A DNA stretch of 64,000 nucleotides. It comes from Bathynomus jamesi (lineage: Eukaryota; Arthropoda; Malacostraca; Isopoda; Cirolanidae). Position numbers and translations under genes: made by a program. The notes beneath the pieces were generated by a model that searched no databases, was not told the DNA's origin, and saw only the letters and a list, made by a program, of their open reading frames with translations. Below are positions 53,577 to 63,182 of the stretch, piece by piece; positions within the stretch are counted from its first letter, which is position 1; each line of letters starts with the position of its first letter. The stretch spans positions 247,416 through 311,415 of the forward strand of contig JAJOZX010005792.1 in assembly GCA_023014485.1 (NCBI GenBank), read 5' to 3'.

Positions 53577-54167
53577 CTAAACATCTTCACACTCCGGCGC
53601 ACTATTTGAGAGGAACATATGCTCATATTTTTCCTTTCTGCCCATCAAACGATACTCGTCTCTAAAGTCTGTTAAAAACTCACGCAGGGCACTAGCCACA
53701 ACCTCACTACGAACCTCATCATGATATACATTAATATAGTGATAAAAATACTTAAGATTGTCCATGATCACGAGATTCACATTTTCAGTCGTAGGGTATG
53801 AGTAATCGACATGGTGTAACATGACGTAATACCGCTTGTCACACCACCCATCCGCAAGACTCATTATCCATACCTGCTGCTTCTCTTCTGCACGCGTTGT
53901 TTCTTTTACTTCACGGTATATGTGAGACTTTATAAAGTTTAGCTCTACAGCATACTTCAGCACATCGTCTGTGCAACGAAAGCCTTCAACGGTCTCACCA
54001 GAACATCCGTAGAGTATTTGTACATCTTGCAACTTCGCACAATCCAATGTGGTTTTAAAAGAGGCATAGGAGGGGGGAATAGGAAGTTTTTCGGTATCCA
54101 CCACATCCTGGCACTTTGCTGAATACCATTTCATAAACGTTGTACAAGCAATATTAAAGGTAGCCAT
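53577..54167 (-). CDS. Polinton 196-aa protein, function unknown
   Basis: An intact ORF from ATG 54,167. It has a Cys/Trp-containing N-terminus (FMKWYSAKCQD), EGFRCTDDVLKYA, and a conserved-looking centre WIMSLADGWCDKRYYVMLHH. A Tyr-rich strand/helix region (NLKYFYHYINVYHDE) and a charged helical end (LREFLTDFRDEYRLM) follow. It is presumably soluble. It is preceded by the leader module also found three times in Polinton 1. A second copy there (38,544-39,124) is frameshifted. Presence in both elements suggests it matters to this lineage of Polintons, but I cannot assign a role. Confidence 0.65.
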   Translation of the reverse strand: MATFNIACTTFMKWYSAKCQDVVDTEKLPIPPSYASFKTTLDCAKLQDVQILYGCSGETVEGFRCTDDVLKYAVELNFIKSHIYREVKETTRAEEKQQVWIMSLADGWCDKRYYVMLHHVDYSYPTTENVNLVIMDNLKYFYHYINVYHDEVRSEVVASALREFLTDFRDEYRLMGRKEKYEHMFLSNSAPECEDV

Positions 54168-54169
54168 TT

Positions 54170-54450
54170 GAATACACGTCTGATCTCCTTTTTTTCTTCT
54201 ACGCTGGCGAATACACGTCTGATCTCAAGGGCTTACTGCAGTCGACTGACGACGCAGGGACTCCCAGATAGTAGCATGACTCACGTTGCTGATCTTACAG
54301 TGGGCGGAGCTTAGAACACACACACACACACACACACAAAGGAGAAAGTAAAACGCTAATTGAAACATGATTTATTTAATAAACGAGATATTCAAGTTAT
54401 ATATATTTACAAATACGATTTAATAAACGAGATATTCAAGTTAATATATA
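54170..54450 (-). promoter_or_regulatory. Leader module of the 196-aa gene in Polinton 2
   Basis: Minus-strand order matches L2 and L3: TTAATAAACGAGATATTC-type AT-rich block (duplicated, about 54,365-54,440), TACTTTCTCCTTTG, (TG)n (54,317-54,341), the AGCTCCGCCCACTG block (about 54,297-54,312), an AP-1-type TGAGTCA (54,283-54,277), and two AGATCAGACGTGTATTC repeats before the ATG. It acts as the presumed promoter and 5' UTR. Confidence 0.5.
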
Positions 54451-54531
54451 TTTACAAATACGTGTAATAAATCAATAGATACATCAAAGATTATATACAA
54501 GACAAATACGTGTCAGTTAACAATAGAAGCA

Positions 54532-57187
54532 TCAAACGTTATGGTATCCAAAGGGTACGGTATCATAGGTACCAGGTAACTGGTAACGTTTCCTATAGGT
54601 GTTACGGCACACCTTCGTACCCCTAAGTTCCTTCACGCCCCCCAGCTTCTGCGCCCGAAAATTGTGGGTGCCTACAATTAGTTGGGGAGGTCGTTCCTCA
54701 TCATCGTCCAAACACACTAGATCCTTCAACGATTCAAAGTTAACAACCCGCCGATTCGCATGGTTGAGCGTAATACCCTTTGCCTTCACGATATATTTCA
54801 TATCCTCCCCCACCCTGACCCGTACCCCATAAGTTTTAGGTCCTGTTGAGACAAAAGAGTCGGCGTATGCGTTGTCCCCATACTCATCCTTGATCTCATC
54901 AGTGAGCTCGCCGAGGAACTCCCCAATAGCGGGCATGTATTCACCCTCCCTCTCTGTGAATATCACGCTATCTGTATCGGCATACAATACTCTCCGCCCA
55001 AGAGAATGCAATAGACCCCAAAGTTTTATACGGGCGTAGGCTGTTGTGAAGCTGGCCACAGGTATGTTTGTAACCCTTGAGGTATCTGTGGCCAATTCAG
55101 TGTTGTTGTACTTTATTATGTAAGTATTACCTACATTCACGATCTCCATGACCTCTTTATCGGGAGCATTGGCATAATCCCAGACATCACTATAACTTTG
55201 TGCCAAATGAATGCCCTTTGCCGGTATTCTGCGCAAATTTTCCCCATAGACTGTTTAGACACAACTTTGCACTAAAGCGCTTGCCAGGATTCTTTGCAAT
55301 TTGGACACGATCAAGTTGTATACCTTCGCGGTCGCGGTAACGTTGAATATAGGCAGACTTTTCATCTTCGGTATCAACTCGCGGATACCCTGATGCCTCA
55401 ACCTTATCCTTCAAAAAGGCGTTTATATATGGTGTGAAAAGGTTGGGTAGCTTCTGAAACCTCCACACCTCATGTATCTTCAGTATTCTATAACCATGGC
55501 GTACGGCTAGGGCCAGCTCAGGACTTGTATATACGCCTCTGATCTTACGCTGGTGGGGTATATGGTTACAATCGCCGTTATCCTCTTCCGCGCACTTCAC
55601 GCACAGGGGAAACATGAGCTTGTCGTCGATAACGACAGGTAAGATTGGCATCCATAAATTGCGTGGGGGGAGTACGTCTACGAAAGAGAGCCCAAAGTAA
55701 CGATCATTCAAATTTCTTGAAAATTCATTGATGGAGGGCAGGTTAGGTCCCACCAGTTTCTCAGGAGCGCCCACGGGGTACGGATTGTTCTTCATCACGT
55801 ATGGGTATAAAGAACAGAAATCGTAGTAATGGAGCTTCACGCCCTCCGTAGGTGGAAAGTATAGTCTGAATGGATTTGTACGTCCTCCAAACAAGCTATC
55901 ACCACATTTGAGAGGATCCAGCACCATTGAACGCTTGATCGTGTTTATTTCCTCACGGTACACCTCGTCTGTCTCCATCCGTGCATCATATTCATGCTCC
56001 CACAAGACTTTGTGAGTGAACTGTGATCCTATAAGTTGATCGCGGGTGCGGGTCCATGCAAGACAGTCGGCAGGAGATCTACCGTGGATATCTCCGGCGA
56101 TTCCGCACTCAGGACGGGGGCATCCATGCCACCAGCATCCGTTAAAGGAGTACACAGTCTTCACACCAGTGACACGGTTTTCACTTAACCCATCAACCCA
56201 AAAAACACGTCCATTAATCTTAATGGGTACTTCACCCGTGTTGCGGGCGTGCTTTATGTATACACCTGTCTGTTGCTGTAGGTGTATGAGCCAGTAAATA
56301 GCCTTGTGTCCGTAACTGCGGGGTTTGTTTCGGTGAATAATGGCTAAGGTGTCTTTAGGCATGAAGTTATTCTTGAACACCGTAAAACATAATGATGCGA
56401 TGGTGGTTGCGACTTGCAGCGGATCGCATTTGAAACGGGCTATGTACATCCTTCTAAAGGCCTGGAAACATACTCTAAGCACGCGCACATCATTCACGCA
56501 ATAACGCTCACATTCATCAGCTATATTATAAGGGTTACTTTCATTAAAACTGTTGTAGTATCGATCAAAGTCTTCACGTTCATCCATACAGTCATAGTTA
56601 AAATAATGTTTGGGTGGTGGTGGGCCTACGTAGTTTAAAGTCTCGCTGGTGAGGAAAGTGTAAGGGAAGTATCCTTTGGAAATTTCAGCTGCTACTCCCA
56701 TCACCTTGGGTAGCTTTGCTAATTTACAAGGTGTGAATAATAAAGTGTCTTTAAATTGTACATTGCCTCTTATTTGCATCTGTATTAATTTGTTGGGTTG
56801 CGGATCTATTATTGTAGACTTAACAGAACGGGGGGCAACTGTGGCGGATGAATAAGGGGATATATTAGCGGGAGGTGCTGCTGGGGGGATTGTTGCGTAA
56901 GACGTTGAGGGTTGCGGATCTATTACTGGTGCAACAGGCGCGTATTTCGGTCGCTTTATACCTGACGTGGGGTTCTCTTCATCATACCTCCGCTTTGGAC
57001 GTGCTACCGGTATCGCTGGTGAGGGTTCGTTGGCAGGGGAGGAGATCACAACTACACTGTCGTCGAGGTCATCCGTAATGTCAATGATGGGATGCTCTAC
57101 CTCATCGTCATTCACGGTTCTGTGGGAAAAGAAAACAAAATATAAGGAACAGCACTCAAAATTTGTAATATTTTGTAAATGACCCAC
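54532..57187 (-). pseudogene. Protein-primed family B DNA polymerase of Polinton 2, frameshifted
   Basis: This would replicate the linear element from a terminal protein. The first frame (57,187-55,190) opens with a Pro-rich low-complexity region. Exonuclease-domain remnants follow (LAKLPKVMGVAAEISKGYFP; YCVNDVRVLRVCFQAF), then VYSFNGCWWHGCPRPEC, a motif typical of Polinton polymerases, palm motif A YDFCSLYPYVMKNNPYPVG and motif B LNSLWGKFAQ. The second frame (55,236-54,532) has motif C YADTDSVIF and the C-terminal KGITLNHANRR and TVPFGYHN. One frame shift near 55,190-55,235, between motifs B and C, inactivates it. The frame has no ATG before the conserved part, and the first exonuclease motif is not found. 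A 3' splice-site-like TTTTCTTTTCCCACAG at about 57,121-57,136 may mark an upstream exon. The palm is closely similar to that of known Polintons. Confidence 0.9.
57121..57136 (-). promoter_or_regulatory. Possible 3' splice site at the start of the polymerase frame
   Basis: A pyrimidine-rich run ending CCCACAG lies just before the polymerase frame (AACCGTGAATGACG). Together with the lack of an ATG, it would fit a spliced polymerase mRNA. No donor was identified. Confidence 0.3.
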
Positions 57188-57209
57188 TTAGGAGTGTGAC
57201 GTGTTAGAA

Positions 57210-57839
57210 ATGGACTCTGTAGAAAAATTCAGATTCACGAGCCCATCCACATGTATTATATCTGGACCTACAGGATGTGGTAAAACTGTGTTTATGCTTA
57301 AAATTATTAAAGAAAAGGGAGAGATGTTCTCGAAATTTGTGTATAAAGTTATATGGTGCTATTCGACGTATCAATCAGTGTTCAACGAGTACCAAGATGA
57401 TATTTTGTTCCACAAAGGCGTATGTGACGTTAATTCGTTAAAGGGAAATGAACATACAATCATTGTAATTGACGATCTCATGTTGGAGATGGATAAAACG
57501 TTTGCCGAGACATTTACAGTATTCTCCCACCATTTTAACATAAGCGTGTTCTTCATCAATCAGAATCTATTTTTCAAAAATAGATACATGCGCGATGTGT
57601 CGTTAAATACGCAATATCTAGTCTTATTCGCGCAACGTAGAGATGTATCACAAATTCGGGTATTAGCCAATCAAATGTTCCCGAATCAGCGTAAGGAGTT
57701 TTTGGAAGTTTATAAAGAAGCTACAAGCACGCGTTACGGATATTTGCTTTGCGACCTTCATCCGCGAAACACGTTTAGAGTGCTTCTACGAACGAATATA
57801 TTTCCAAACGAGCCTGAAACGGTGTATATTCCAGAATGA
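57210..57839 (+). CDS. A32-type DNA-packaging ATPase
   Basis: A complete 209-aa protein from ATG 57,210 (the frame extends three codons further but without ATG). Walker A GPTGCGKT is at residues 19-26 and Walker B TIIVIDDLM at about 83-91. There is a later SVFFINQNLF segment and a polar sensor region (LNTQYLVLFAQRRD). In Polintons and adintoviruses this FtsK/HerA-family ATPase is thought to pump DNA into the capsid. It is the first gene of the rightward block, starting only 22 bp from the polymerase frame on the other strand, so the two blocks may share a bidirectional control region. The stop overlaps the next start as ATGA. It looks intact. Confidence 0.9.
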   Translation: MDSVEKFRFTSPSTCIISGPTGCGKTVFMLKIIKEKGEMFSKFVYKVIWCYSTYQSVFNEYQDDILFHKGVCDVNSLKGNEHTIIVIDDLMLEMDKTFAETFTVFSHHFNISVFFINQNLFFKNRYMRDVSLNTQYLVLFAQRRDVSQIRVLANQMFPNQRKEFLEVYKEATSTRYGYLLCDLHPRNTFRVLLRTNIFPNEPETVYIPE

Positions 57840-58159
57840 AAAAGAGACTAAAGAAATACCGTGAATTAATAAAAATCTATCATCGACTGCCCCGGGCAAT
57901 GCAGCAGATGTTTATTAAAAATATCGACGCCGACTTTTTAAAATGCACCTGTGAAATCTGTCTTAACGTTATAAATTGCAATGTATCAATGAAAACCCTA
58001 CAGAAGGCTCGCCTACGCCGCTACAAGAACATAATACGTGCACTCGCTCGTAAAAGTCAAACTGTAGCGAAAAAAAAACGAATTATTGCACAAACAAGAG
58101 GGTCATTTCTTCCCATCTTATTTTCAGTTTTAGGTCCTTTACTGACTAGATTAATATAA
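57836..58159 (+). CDS. Small basic Polinton virion-type protein, 107 aa
   Basis: It starts in the ATGA overlap with the ATPase stop. It is very basic (KKRLKKYRELIKIYHRLPR), with a CTCEICLNVINCNVSMKTLQ segment and KARLRRYKNIIRALARKSQ, and ends in a hydrophobic GSFLPILFSVLGPLLTRLI. The CE-C..N...GNV-like centre and the hydrophobic GGFLP-type tail recur in small proteins of animal Polintons. They have been compared with adenovirus core or membrane-active peptides (general knowledge, not verified here). It is intact, and its stop overlaps the next start as TAATG. Confidence 0.75.
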   Translation: MKKRLKKYRELIKIYHRLPRAMQQMFIKNIDADFLKCTCEICLNVINCNVSMKTLQKARLRRYKNIIRALARKSQTVAKKKRIIAQTRGSFLPILFSVLGPLLTRLI

Positions 58160-58905
58160 TGAAGAACGTGGTAGTGATTCCCCACGAGGTGTACGCTTCA
58201 CTGCAAAGGAATCCAGACACGGATCTAGATCCCCGTAAAAGCAGACTTAAAAGAATGGAAAGCGAATTGCTAGCCCTATTAAACAGTGAAAAAACACCTG
58301 ATGAGAAAAGAATCTTATACCAAGAAGCTCTGCAGAAATTTCTTCACGAGTATGAAAATTATAAGAGCCCTACAGAGATTCCTGTGGTTATTAGGCACAG
58401 CACGGGGGACGATGGACATGGCGACATAGGATCTGTGCCCGACGATACAGCTGACCAACCAAAAATTAAGGGATTAGCCACACAACATATCGAACATGTA
58501 TTAAAAAGCACCCTCCCACATACATTGAGGAGTAAAGGCTTAAGTCTTTATAATCTATTGAATGTGGATCCAGCCATACAATGGACCGATACAGGCGAGA
58601 TCATTGTGGAGGGATCAAAGGTACAGGGATCGAATATCGTAGACATTGTCCATGATCTGGTGAGAAAGTGGGATAGGCCATCACCATCAGGATGGAAGCA
58701 TATTAAAGCAAGACTACAACAAATAAATGTCCCTAAAACGTTTATAGGAAATCTGAACAGGTTAAAAGACTTGGAACATGCAACGCATGCGACACAATTG
58801 AAGACGCCGTCACCCCCGGCGGTAACACCTTTGAAGAGGAGAAAGAAGAGGTTAAACCAACCCTACCCACGTGCCTCTAAAATACGCAAATGGCTAACGT
58901 ATTAA
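58159..58905 (+). CDS. Conserved Polinton protein, 248 aa
   Basis: An intact ORF between the basic protein and the integrase, overlapping the latter by 16 bp. The N-terminal coiled-coil-like part has PRKSRLKRMESELLALLNSE and YQEALQKFLHEYENYK. The middle has HVLKSTLPHTLRSKGLSLYN followed by VDPAIQWTDTGEIIVEG and VHDLVRKWDRPSPSGWKHI. The C-terminus is basic (KRRKKRLNQPYPRASKIRKW). A protein of this layout, with helical N-terminus, LN..P.I.W...GEI..nG.-type centre and basic tail, is regularly found next to integrase or capsid genes in animal Polintons. It may be structural, but its role is not known to me. Confidence 0.7.
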   Translation: MKNVVVIPHEVYASLQRNPDTDLDPRKSRLKRMESELLALLNSEKTPDEKRILYQEALQKFLHEYENYKSPTEIPVVIRHSTGDDGHGDIGSVPDDTADQPKIKGLATQHIEHVLKSTLPHTLRSKGLSLYNLLNVDPAIQWTDTGEIIVEGSKVQGSNIVDIVHDLVRKWDRPSPSGWKHIKARLQQINVPKTFIGNLNRLKDLEHATHATQLKTPSPPAVTPLKRRKKRLNQPYPRASKIRKWLTY

Positions 58906-59640
58906 CTAAACGCTATTATGACATTTCTAACCCATCCTCTTACGGCGGCGTAGATAGACTGTACAGAAGTGTTTACGGAGTAGGGAAAAAAGATGTTGAA
59001 AGATTTTTGAGGGAGCAGGACGCTTATACGCTTCATAAGCCTGTGAAAAAAAGGTTTAAAACAGCCAAGACAACGGCTTCCTCGATTGATTCTATTTGGC
59101 AAGCAGATTTAACAGACATGCAAAGATATTCTGTGTATAACGATGGTTACCGCTACATTCTATTCATAATAGACGTATTCTCTGGATATCTGTGGCTAGT
59201 TCCTCTGAAAAATAAATCACCTGAAACAGTTGCTGAAGCCACCAAAACGCTAATGTTAAAAGAAAATAGGGTTCCTGGCTATTTTTGTACGGATATGGGG
59301 AAGGGATTTATAGGCCGTGCTTTTCAGAACATGTTGACAGAGTTTAATATCAGCTATTACACAAACAATTCTATACATAAGACTTCTTTAGCTGAAAGAG
59401 TTCAGCGCACCATAAAGGAACGCATGCACCGTTATTTTACACATAAAAACACACAGATTTCTAGACATTCTGGAATCATTGGGATCATCCTACAACCGCT
59501 CACACCATCGCACGATTGGGACAACACCTAACGAAGTTTTAGAAAGAGTAAGCTCCCGAGAAGAGATGGATGACCAGTCAATATTAGTAAAATTGAATGA
59601 TAATTGTAAATACACTCCAATATTTCAATATCTTCATATC
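58890..59640 (+). pseudogene. Polinton integrase (retroviral type), frameshifted near the C-terminus
   Basis: ATG at 58,890 begins the typical N-terminus (YYDISNPSSYGGVDRLYRSV, then LREQDAYTLHKPVKKRF). Catalytic residues are Asp73 in IWQADLTDM, Asp135 in YFCTDMGKGF and Glu169 in KTSLAERVQRTIKERM, so the DDE triad is complete, with 33 residues between the last two. After HKNTQI (about 59,455) the frame shifts. The expected continuation (FLDILESLGSSYNRSHHRTI, then GTTPNEVLERVS) is in another frame to about 59,560. It then runs into unrelated sequence, so the C-terminal chromodomain-like part is lost. The enzyme would insert the element with 6-bp target duplications. Confidence 0.9.
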
Positions 59641-59649
59641 TTTTGAAAA

Positions 59650-59901
59650 TCTTGCAAAAAAACATGCCTTTTTACAACAAATTTTCATTTATTTTCTTTA
59701 ATCAGCTTTATATACAAAAATAATGCATTGAATTTAATGGAATTTAAGAATATTTACCACATACAATTTTAAAATTTTTCTTTGTGTGTGTATACATATA
59801 TATAACCTATATGGCATTGCGGATTTTATTTTTAAAAATGTTAGGGGAGTGCCCTTTTTTCAACTGAGCCCTGCCCTTCTGAAAGTCTGTGCACGTCACT
59901 G
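59650..59901. mobile_element. Probable non-autonomous hAT-type insertion between integrase and core gene
   Basis: AT-rich non-coding DNA ends in a sequence that on the reverse strand reads CAGTGACGTGCACAGACTTT, a hAT-type terminus (right end at 59,901). The left terminus and the duplication were not found. It replaces the integrase C-terminus and the start of the next gene. Confidence 0.4.
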
Positions 59902-60281
59902 ATAGAAAGCCTTTCACCGTCTATCGAGGGGTGAGATACCAGCGCGGTAGTGGACTTGGATCCATTTTTTCATCCATACTACGTACGGCTGTTCCTTTGC
60001 TGAAGAGGGGAGCCAGATACCTCGGAAGGAAAGCGCTACAATCAGGTCTTAACACTGCAGAAGACATATTGGCCGGGGCTAAACCTAAAGAAGCTCTAAA
60101 AAAACATTTAAAGCGTACACGGGACGAAATCATCAAAGATGCAAAGAGAAAAATGCGTGGTGGCGGTAAGAAGAAGAGGGCTCCCCGGAAGAAGGGGTCA
60201 CGTGGTATTAAACGTAAAAGGATATCAAAAAAGAAGTGCTGTAAGCGAATGAAACCTATGGTTGACCACTTTTTTGACTGA
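59889..60281 (+). CDS. Basic Polinton core/minor virion protein, 5' end replaced
   Basis: The element-derived part starts at about 59,904 (KPFTVYRGVRYQRGSGLGSI); an ATG at 59,889 belongs to the adjacent insertion, so the native start is probably lost. The body has SILRTAVPLLKRGARYLGRK and ALQSGLNTAEDILAGAKPKE, a Gly-rich amphipathic pattern. A very basic C-terminus follows (RGGGKKKRAPRKKGSRG, KRKRISKKKCCKR). Proteins of this form in animal Polintons/adintoviruses resemble adenovirus core or pVI/pX-type proteins that coat DNA or act on membranes (family knowledge). It is open to its stop. Confidence 0.65.
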   Translation: MHVTDRKPFTVYRGVRYQRGSGLGSIFSSILRTAVPLLKRGARYLGRKALQSGLNTAEDILAGAKPKEALKKHLKRTRDEIIKDAKRKMRGGGKKKRAPRKKGSRGIKRKRISKKKCCKRMKPMVDHFFD

Positions 60282-60352
60282 TATAAGCTAGGGACATTGA
60301 TCTCATGAATCATAGTTTGTTTACCACTTGTCACTAGTTCACTAGTTCACAA

Positions 60353-61613
60353 TGCTGTAAATCGGAGCTGTCCCTTTTTGAGCTGCCTCCAACCCAAGTT
60401 TCTATTGAGCACAGTGATTTTATTACAATTAACCCTTTAAACACAATTAGTTCCCCGAGTGCACCTATAGAATTCGTGATACCCAGCTCAGGCCCTTACT
60501 TTTTTTATCCAAGCTATGTAAGCTAAGCTACGTATAGCCCATTCTGATGGAACGGTCTGCGATGACAAATATGCTGTATACCCTGAAACAAACTTTCTGC
60601 ACTCCATATTCAACCAGTGTGACGTATATTTAAATCAGACCAACATATCGGCAGGCACGGGGTACTATCATCTACGCGCCTATCTGGAAAATGTCCTCAA
60701 CTTTTCCAAAGAAGCGAAGGCTACCTTTTTAAGTGCCGAGGGATATTATCAAACTAAATATGAAAGTAGTATAAAGGACAAATTTAAAAATTCTAAAAAG
60801 AAAATATACGAGTGTTTTGGACGGTTGCACACAGATTTCACTTTCCAGGAGAAGTTGCTTGTCAACGGGGTGGATATGAAAATAAAGCTCACCCGCACGA
60901 GTCATGAGATCTGCTTAAATCTGGATGCTGATCAAGAAGAGGGTGCAAAGCCCGTTGTGGTTCACATTATGGACACATACCTCCGCGTACGGCGAGTGAA
61001 ATTAAGTTCACCAAAACAACTAGAAATTGAGAAAAATTTACTAAACGCTACAGTGAAATATCCTATTAACAGAGTACAAATCAAACTATATACGGTTCCT
61101 GCAGGGTTGGCATCGAAGCAGATAGAAAACATTGCCCTGGGAAATCTTCCTAAAAGGATATTAATCGGAATGCAGGACCATGCTTCGGTGAATGGAAAAT
61201 ATAAAAAGAGTGCCTTTAAATTCGAGAATTTCGGACTTAAAAATATAACTCTATACGTTAATGGCACTGCTTTGGGTGGAACAATGGGTACGGACTATTC
61301 ATCAGACGCTGTGTTACCTCTTTGTGCCAGAGCCTATAGTAATCTGACCCATATTGCAGGTGATTGTGATGAGCTTGGTAATGGGGTAACGCAGGAAGAA
61401 TTCATTGATCAATTTAACCTTTATCCGTTTGACATTACACGTGACTTATCTGCTAGCGTGTATACCCATTTAACCCCACAGCAGAGCGGAAACATCTCAG
61501 TGCGGCTGGAATTCGCGAAGCCTATAGACGCTCCTATTAGTGTACTAGTACATCTCGAATCGCAAACCCTAATAGAAGTAGATAGATTTAGGAGCGTTAT
61601 CACTGACTTTTAA
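60353..61613 (+). pseudogene. F54H12.2-like Polinton capsid protein, frameshifted near the N-terminus
   Basis: The N-terminus is at about 60,356 with SELSLFELPPTQVSIEHSDF and PIEFVIPSSGPYFFYPS, which is the characteristic opening of the F54H12.2-like family. No in-frame ATG precedes it. Near 60,515-60,530 the frame changes, and the rest is open to 61,613. That part has DDKYAVYPETNFLHSIFNQC, LRAYLENVLNFSKEAK, IKLTRTSHEICLN, PINRVQIKLYTVPAG and the C-terminal NISVRLEFAKP. F54H12.2-like proteins of Polintons are predicted jelly-roll capsid proteins; I believe the major (hexon-like) one. With about 410 residues the length is near normal. The break makes this copy non-functional. Confidence 0.8.
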
Positions 61614-61614
61614 A

Positions 61615-62222
61615 ATGGATGCTAATACACTTCAGAAAGTAATGAATAGTGAACGAGTCACACGTTCCAAATTTATCGGCGTGTTTGCGAAGAATGAAAC
61701 ATTGAGTTTGCCAAGTACGCGAGAATGCGGTAGTCTTATTGTGAACACAGATGTCATCGGTAATGAAGGGATTCATTGGATCGCTGTCTATTTTTAAAAT
61801 AGACAGCGCCTGTACTATTTTGATTCACTCGGTACTCAACCCTGGAGTGACCCTATTATTGTAAAATTTCTCGCTCACTTACATATTCCCGAAGTTGTAT
61901 GGAACCCGTTTCGTATACAAGGATATTTTAGCAGAGCTGGGCACTTGCGGTTTTTTTGCGGTATTGCGGTACTGCGGTACTACCGCACTACCAAACCGGT
62001 ACCGCATAACGCAGTACCGCAAAGGATCGCTGAAAGTACAGGCTGTACTTTCAGCGATCCTTTGCGGTACTGCGTTATGCGGTACCGGTTTGGTAGTGCG
62101 GTAGTACCGCAGTACCGCAATACCGCAAAAAAAAACCGCAAGTGCCCAGCTCTGTATTTTAGTAATGTTTGCGGAATGTACTGCGTCTCATTTCTCACGC
62201 ATATGTCATGTGATAAAGAATT
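61615..62222 (+). pseudogene. Adenain-like cysteine protease, stop codon and MITE insertion
   Basis: A maturation protease of the adenovirus protease/Ulp1 fold. It starts at ATG 61,615, two bases after the capsid stop. The catalytic His is in GIHWIAVY (about 61,769-61,792), and an in-frame TAA follows at about 61,795. The same frame continues with YYFDSLG (second catalytic residue). A 223-bp palindromic MITE then interrupts it at 61,932-62,154. The nucleophile segment CGMYCVSFL lies beyond it at about 62,170-62,200, followed by the final stop at about 62,220. All three active-site regions are recognisable, but the gene is doubly broken. Confidence 0.85.
61932..62154. mobile_element. 223-bp palindromic hAT-type MITE with 8-bp TSD
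   Basis: The ends are CAGAGCTGGGCACTTGCGG and its exact complement. The whole element folds back on itself, with the centre at GTACAGGCTGTAC (about 62,037-62,049). The octamer TATTTTAG is duplicated at 61,924-61,931 and 62,155-62,162. The CAG start and 8-bp duplication fit hAT. It carries no gene; short ORFs on both strands are palindrome artefacts. Confidence 0.9.
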
Positions 62223-62660
62223 TATAAATTTTTAAAATTTATTTGACCCGTGCCACACTCGCCGAAACGATGAAATGGTATGCAGACAGATAAAAATCCG
62301 TTTTCCAATTGTACGTACTCGTTGTATAGTATGTTTTTGTTCGTGTGTGTATATTTGTAACGGTATATTCTGTAGTTGGTTATTGTACTGATTTCTTTCA
62401 TTTAATAAATTTATGAAAATATATTGTCTTCTTACCCCAAAAAGATCGAAAAACACTTACATTATTTCGGTGTGACATTCATTATGCTGACTGATCAGTA
62501 TATCCTCCGTATTCATGACACGAGATTCTTCAAAAGATTGTATAACACGTGTCAAATCCTCATCGGACCTTAAAGGAATAATGTTCATTCTTTTAAAACA
62601 TATACAGAGTATACAGACAGACCCCATTATGTGAAGATATCTTTAGTTCGAAACTCATTT
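62223..62660. other. Non-coding stretch right of the protease
   Basis: AT-rich; no gene, terminal repeat or known element recognised. Confidence 0.4.
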
Positions 62661-62850
62661 AAGAGGTAAATCCAAATAACATTTAAAACGATTGCCATAA
62701 AAATTTCGATTTTAGCATAATGGCGATAAGAGGTAAATCCAAATAACATTTAAAACGATTGCCATAAAAAATTTCGACTTTAGCATAATGGCGATAAGAG
62801 GTAAAACCAAATAACATTTAAAACGATTGCCATAAAAAATTTCGATTTTT
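62661..62850. repeat. Three tandem 67-68-bp units
   Basis: AAGAGGTAAATCCAAATAAC starts at 62,661, 62,728 and (with one change) 62,796. Each unit continues to ATTGCCATAAAAAATTTCG. Non-coding. Confidence 0.9.
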
Positions 62851-62907
62851 GGTGAGTATCTAAATGAAGTATTTGACGAGATACTACAACCCTCCATATA
62901 TATAAAA

Positions 62908-63104
62908 TCATGTTTCTTGTGAATCATGTTTCTTGTGAATCCGTCCCTTGCGTCGGATTGTAAGGAGCGTCACCGCAAATATCTTCAACGGTTTGCGTTG
63001 GAAATAATTCATCACGGTCAATTGCGCTAAAAATATAATTGCAGTTAATGCTGCAGTGTCACCTTCATACAAATCCGGGGAGACGTACAGTTCGTGATCC
63101 ATGG
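62908..63104 (-). CDS. Small ORF with upstream TATA box, function unknown
   Basis: The ORF runs from ATG 63,104 (MDHELYVSPDLYEGDTAA), about 65 aa, with a hydrophobic LTAIIFLAQLTVMNYF segment (a possible membrane helix) and a basic tail. About 80 bp upstream on the same strand are a TATA box and a GC-box-like block. It might be a terminal gene of Polinton 2 or belong to another element. No homologue is recognised. Confidence 0.3.
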
Positions 63105-63182
63105 TGGAGGAATGCACTGGCAGAGGGAATGATTATTCACTGACGCGAAAATAGCTACTGTTACTCCAAACTGAAAAAATTC

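Larger units (their letters stand above)
51346..62222. mobile_element. Polinton 2 (Maverick/adintovirus-like), right end not seen
   Basis: A large self-synthesising DNA element. Its gene set (protein-primed polymerase B, A32-type ATPase, retroviral-type integrase, adenain-like protease, F54H12.2-like capsid protein, basic core proteins) defines Polintons, also described as integrated adintoviruses. Leftward genes occupy 52,180-57,187 and rightward genes 57,210-62,222. Four genes are broken, and three foreign insertions or likely insertions lie within it (about 59,650-59,901, 61,932-62,154, and the (CA)n-rich array near the left end). The right boundary is placed at the protease stop only because nothing later could be assigned with confidence. 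Confidence 0.85.

Noticed and set aside
61895..62235. Four ORFs of 69-96 aa near the protease
   Set aside because: They are read through the palindromic MITE on both strands and mirror each other. They are insertion artefacts.
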